A stretch of DNA of 64,000 bases. Source: Hymenobacter sp. HSC-4F20 (GTDB lineage: Bacteria > Bacteroidota > Bacteroidia > Cytophagales > Hymenobacteraceae). Location of the stretch: positions 248,001 to 312,000 of the forward strand of contig NZ_JAHZTD010000003.1 of NCBI RefSeq assembly GCF_019599275.1, read 5' to 3'. This document shows positions 61,356 through 64,000 of the stretch, in pieces (positions within the stretch are counted from its first letter, which is position 1; every line of letters begins with the position of its first letter). The notes below the pieces were generated by a model that was given only the letters and a program-made list of their open reading frames with translations, searched no databases and was not told the DNA's origin. A program made the translations under genes and the position numbers.

Positions 61356-63164
61356 ATGCAGAACATCCGGAATATCGCCATCATTGCGCACGTTGACCAC
61401 GGCAAGACGACGCTCGTGGACAAGATCATTCACGCCTCGAAGATTTTCGGCGAACACCAGCAGTTCGACGACTTGATCCTCGACAACAATGACCTGGAAC
61501 GTGAGCGGGGCATTACTATCGTCTCCAAGAACGTATCGGTACGTTACAAGGACGTTAAAATCAATATCATCGACACCCCTGGTCACGCCGACTTCGGCGG
61601 GGAAGTAGAGCGCGTGTTGAAAATGGCCGACGGCGTGCTGCTGCTGGTGGACGCCTTTGAAGGCGCCATGCCCCAGACGCGCTTCGTGTTGGGCAAAGCC
61701 ATTGACCTGGGCCTGAAGCCCATTGTAGTGGTAAACAAGGTAGACAAGGAAAACTGCCGCCCCGACGAGGTGCACGAGCAGGTGTTCGACCTGATGTTTA
61801 ACCTGGGCGCTACCGAAGATCAGCTGGACTTCGTGACCCTGTACGGCTCGTCGAAGCAAGGCTGGATGTCGCGGGACTGGAAACAGAAGACCGAAGACAT
61901 TACCCCCCTGCTCGACGCCATTATTGATGTCATCCCGCCGGCTCCCTTCCTTGAGGGCACGCCCCAGATGCAGGTTACCTCGCTCGACTACTCAGCTTTC
62001 GTAGGCCGTATTGCCATTGGGCGCGTGCACCGCGGTGTCCTGAAAGAAGGCTCGAACATGAGCCTGATGAAGGCCGACGGCTCGGTGAAGAAAGTAAAAA
62101 TCAAAGAGCTGCAGGTATTCGAAGGTCTGGGTAAAGCCAAGGTAAGCGAAGTGCAGGCCGGTGAAATCTGCGCCGTAACCGGCATCGAAGGCTTCGACAT
62201 CGGCGACACGCTAGCCGACGCCGAAAACCCCGAGGCGCTGACCCGCATTGCCATCGACGAGCCGACGATGAACATGCTGTTCACTATCAACAACTCGCCT
62301 TTCTTCGGTAAAGAAGGCAAGTTTGTTACCTCGCGCCACCTGCGCGACCGTCTCTACAAGGAAACCGAGAAAAACCTGGCCTTGCGCGTGCAGGAAACTG
62401 ACCGGGAAGACACCTTCCTGGTGTACGGCCGCGGCATTCTGCACTTGTCGGTACTCATCGAAACGATGCGCCGCGAAGGCTACGAGCTGCAGGTAGGTCA
62501 GCCTCAGGTACTGTTCCAGGAAGACGAGAATGGCAACCGTCTGGAGCCCATCGAGCACTTGGTAGTGGACGTGCCCGAGGAAACTGCTGGTAAGGTGATT
62601 GAGCTGGTAACCCAGCGCAAGGGCGAGCTAACCATCATGGAGCCCAAAGGCGACCTGCAGCACCTGGAGTTCAACATTCCGTCGCGCGGGCTGATTGGCC
62701 TGCGTAACAACGTGCTGACTGCCACCGCCGGGGAGGCTATTATGAACCACCGCTTCACCAGCTATGAGCCCTACAAAGGCACCATTCCTGGTCGTATCAG
62801 CGGCTCACTCATCTCGATGGAAAGCGGTCCTGGCACCGCCTACACCATTGACAAGATGCAGGACCGCGGCGAGTTCTTCGTGGACCCAGGCGAGGAAGTG
62901 TACGGCGGCCAGGTTATCGGGGAGCACACCCGTCCCAACGACCTGACCATCAACATTCAGAAGGGCAAGAAGCTCACGAACATGCGCGCTTCGGGCTCGG
63001 ATGAAAACGTGAAGATTGCGCCCAAGCGCCAGTTCTCGCTGGAAGACGCCATGGAATACATCCAGAAGGATGAGTACCTGGAAGTAACCCCGAAATCGGT
63101 GCGGATGCGCAAGATTCTGCTCGACGAAAACGAGCGTCTGCGTTCGGCTAAGAAGGAAGACTAG
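61356..63164 (+). CDS. typA: Translational GTPase TypA/BipA
   Basis: 602 aa ribosome-associated GTPase involved in 50S assembly and stress adaptation. G motifs: IIAHVDHGKTTLVDKI (G1), RERGITIVSKNVSV (G2), DTPGHADFGGEVERVLKMAD (G3) and VVVNKVDKENCRPDE (G4). EF-G-like domains II, III and V follow, and the BipA-specific C-terminal domain (SGSDENVKIAPKRQFSLEDA, MEYIQKDEYLEVTPKSVRMR). Start MQNIRNIAIIAHVDHG at 61356. Confidence 0.98.
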   Translation: MQNIRNIAIIAHVDHGKTTLVDKIIHASKIFGEHQQFDDLILDNNDLERERGITIVSKNVSVRYKDVKINIIDTPGHADFGGEVERVLKMADGVLLLVDAFEGAMPQTRFVLGKAIDLGLKPIVVVNKVDKENCRPDEVHEQVFDLMFNLGATEDQLDFVTLYGSSKQGWMSRDWKQKTEDITPLLDAIIDVIPPAPFLEGTPQMQVTSLDYSAFVGRIAIGRVHRGVLKEGSNMSLMKADGSVKKVKIKELQVFEGLGKAKVSEVQAGEICAVTGIEGFDIGDTLADAENPEALTRIAIDEPTMNMLFTINNSPFFGKEGKFVTSRHLRDRLYKETEKNLALRVQETDREDTFLVYGRGILHLSVLIETMRREGYELQVGQPQVLFQEDENGNRLEPIEHLVVDVPEETAGKVIELVTQRKGELTIMEPKGDLQHLEFNIPSRGLIGLRNNVLTATAGEAIMNHRFTSYEPYKGTIPGRISGSLISMESGPGTAYTIDKMQDRGEFFVDPGEEVYGGQVIGEHTRPNDLTINIQKGKKLTNMRASGSDENVKIAPKRQFSLEDAMEYIQKDEYLEVTPKSVRMRKILLDENERLRSAKKED

Positions 63165-63181
63165 GTTGTCCCTGGTTACCG

Positions 63182-63227
63182 AAAAACACAAAAGGCGCAG
63201 CCAGTTGGCTGCGCCTTTTGTGTTTTT
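63182..63227. terminator. Bidirectional terminator after typA
   Basis: A perfect 21-bp stem (63182-63202 with 63207-63227) starting AAAAACACAAAAGGCGCAGC, loop AGTT, ending TTTTT. It lies between the convergent typA and SMR genes. Confidence 0.94.
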
Positions 63228-63286
63228 GACATTTATGGGCCACCCACTCAGTTCTTGGGAAAGGGGTGGCGCATAAGCTGCTAGCT

Positions 63287-63622
63287 TTACTCGTGCCCTG
63301 CCATGTTGGAGAAGATATTGATGATGATAACCCCGGCCAGGATGAGCCCCAACCCGAGCAGAGCGGGCCAATCGGGCACCTGCTTGTAGAACACTATCCC
63401 AACCAGCGTGATGAGGACGATGCCAACGCCCGACCACACGGCATAGGCAATGCCCATCGGAATACTTTTCAGCGTCAGGCTCAGAAAGTAAAACGCCAGC
63501 CCGTAGCCTACTACTACCGCCACGCTGGGTAGCAGCCGGCTAAAGCCGGCCGAGGCTTTCAGCGCGGAGGTGGCAATAGTTTCCGACACAATTGCCACGA
63601 ACAGGTACAGCCAGTGTTTCAT
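63287..63622 (-). CDS. Small multidrug resistance (SMR/EmrE-type) transporter
   Basis: 111 aa from the ATG at 63622 (MKHWLYLFVAIVSETIATSA), with four membrane spans. The essential membrane-embedded Glu is Glu14 in VSETIATSALKAS, and the second signature is GIAYAVWSGVGIVLITLVGI. Proton-coupled exchange of cationic or guanidinium compounds across the inner membrane as an antiparallel dimer is the family norm. It starts 4 nt after the acylphosphatase stop, so the two form an operon. Confidence 0.95.
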   Translation of the reverse strand: MKHWLYLFVAIVSETIATSALKASAGFSRLLPSVAVVVGYGLAFYFLSLTLKSIPMGIAYAVWSGVGIVLITLVGIVFYKQVPDWPALLGLGLILAGVIIINIFSNMAGHE

Positions 63623-63626
63623 GCCG

Positions 63627-63902
63627 CTAGCGTTGCACAACAAACTCCCGGTAGCCTTGCACGGCTCCGCGGCTGGCTTGCACCTGCTCTACCTGGGCCG
63701 CCGGTGGCCCCTGTCGGCACCAGGCTTCTAAGGCATCCAGCACTTCGGCGGGGCCTTCAGCCTCAATTACTACCGTACCATCGGGGTTGTTGCGGACGGT
63801 GCCTACCAGACCCAGGCGGCGGGCCTCCTGCTGGGTGCTTTGTCGGTAGAATACGCCCTGGACGTGGCCCCGAACCAGGAAAGTGCGGTGTTCGATGCTC
63901 AT
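63627..63902 (-). CDS. acyP: Acylphosphatase
   Basis: 91 aa from the ATG at 63902 (MSIEHRTFLVRGHVQGVFYR). Hydrolyses acyl phosphates such as acetyl phosphate. Both family signatures are present: FLVRGHVQGVFYRQST with the catalytic Arg, and GTVRNNPDGTVVIEAEG with the catalytic Asn. Normal length. Its ATG overlaps the stop of an upstream open frame by 3 bases (ATGA), and the SMR gene follows by 4 nt. Confidence 0.95.
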   Translation of the reverse strand: MSIEHRTFLVRGHVQGVFYRQSTQQEARRLGLVGTVRNNPDGTVVIEAEGPAEVLDALEAWCRQGPPAAQVEQVQASRGAVQGYREFVVQR

Positions 63903-64000
63903 AAATAATAAAGCGAAAGGCAAATGCGCTCCGGCGGCACTGCGTCTGCCTGATACGGGTGTGCGGCCTTGCAGGCGGTAATCTGCCCATTTGTTCCCAA
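63899..64000 (-). CDS. C-terminal end of an upstream gene (cut by window edge)
   Basis: A minus-strand frame is open from the window edge at 64000 for 33 codons to TGA 63899-63901, reading LGTNGQITACKAAHPYQADA and ending PPERICLSLYYL. The stop overlaps the acyP start as ATGA, the arrangement used by other coupled genes in this window. The ending R-x-x-LSLYYL after an HP motif faintly resembles the end of 2-oxoglutarate/Fe(II) oxygenases, but 33 residues are too few to assign a family. Confidence 0.4.
   Translation of the reverse strand: MGTNGQITACKAAHPYQADAVPPERICLSLYYL

Overview
The window looks like chromosomal DNA of a GC-rich Bacteroidota of the Hymenobacter/Cytophagales type. Supporting signs are a type IX secretion (T9SS) C-terminal sorting domain, a PorV/PorQ-like barrel, an IPExxxVDY-family protein, DUF3857 proteins, an S46 dipeptidyl-peptidase, and many promoters of the Bacteroidota form TTTG-N19-TAnnTTTG. 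Most of it is core genome. I see no phage, no intact transposon, no CRISPR array and no rRNA. There is one tRNA (Gln, UUG).

Layout. 1-6.1 kb: the 5' part of an ABC exporter (cut by the window edge), a small unknown protein, a coiled-coil membrane protein, a catalase and an MFS transporter. 6.1-12.4 kb: three tandem DUF3857/transglutaminase-like exported proteins; the first two have lost the catalytic Cys and His. 12.6-21.7 kb: cell-envelope genes, namely a large T9SS metalloprotease, a helix-hairpin-helix outer-membrane barrel with a PorV/PorQ-like partner, and a DPP7-type S46 peptidase. 21.7-31.2 kb: an interrupted small membrane protein, yidD, a lipoprotein, fbaA, lgt, a polytopic membrane protein, a decayed HGSNAT-type acyltransferase pseudogene and nadE. 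31.3-36.3 kb: rnc-fabF-acpP, the IPExxxVDY gene, pyk and rpsT. 36.5-44.9 kb: a DUF4142 lipoprotein, a YheT-like hydrolase, rsmG, a GT2 glycosyltransferase overlapping an ECF sigma factor, tgt, an LptF/LptG permease and an EamA transporter. 45-50 kb: ispE, a three-gene sugar cassette (phosphoglycosyl transferase, acetyltransferase, aminotransferase) and a trans-sulfuration enzyme. 50-58.6 kb: a TPR protein, atpC, atpD, tRNA-Gln, prs, rplY, pth and metG. 58.9-64 kb: a Lys-rich protein, a small lipoprotein, a DUF3050 protein, typA, an SMR transporter and acylphosphatase, plus the tail of an upstream gene.

The most unusual signal is not a gene. Intergenic spacers repeatedly carry long inverted repeats of several unrelated sequence families (arms of about 18-37 bp, often built of short repeated words). 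They usually stop just before a start codon (pth, the EamA gene, tgt, the lptF/G gene) or sit between operon partners (atpD/atpC). One family, beginning GTCATnC, has five full or partial copies here. Together with the two inactive transglutaminase paralogues, the Tgt without zinc cysteines and the HhH-barrel operon, these are the items most worth following up.
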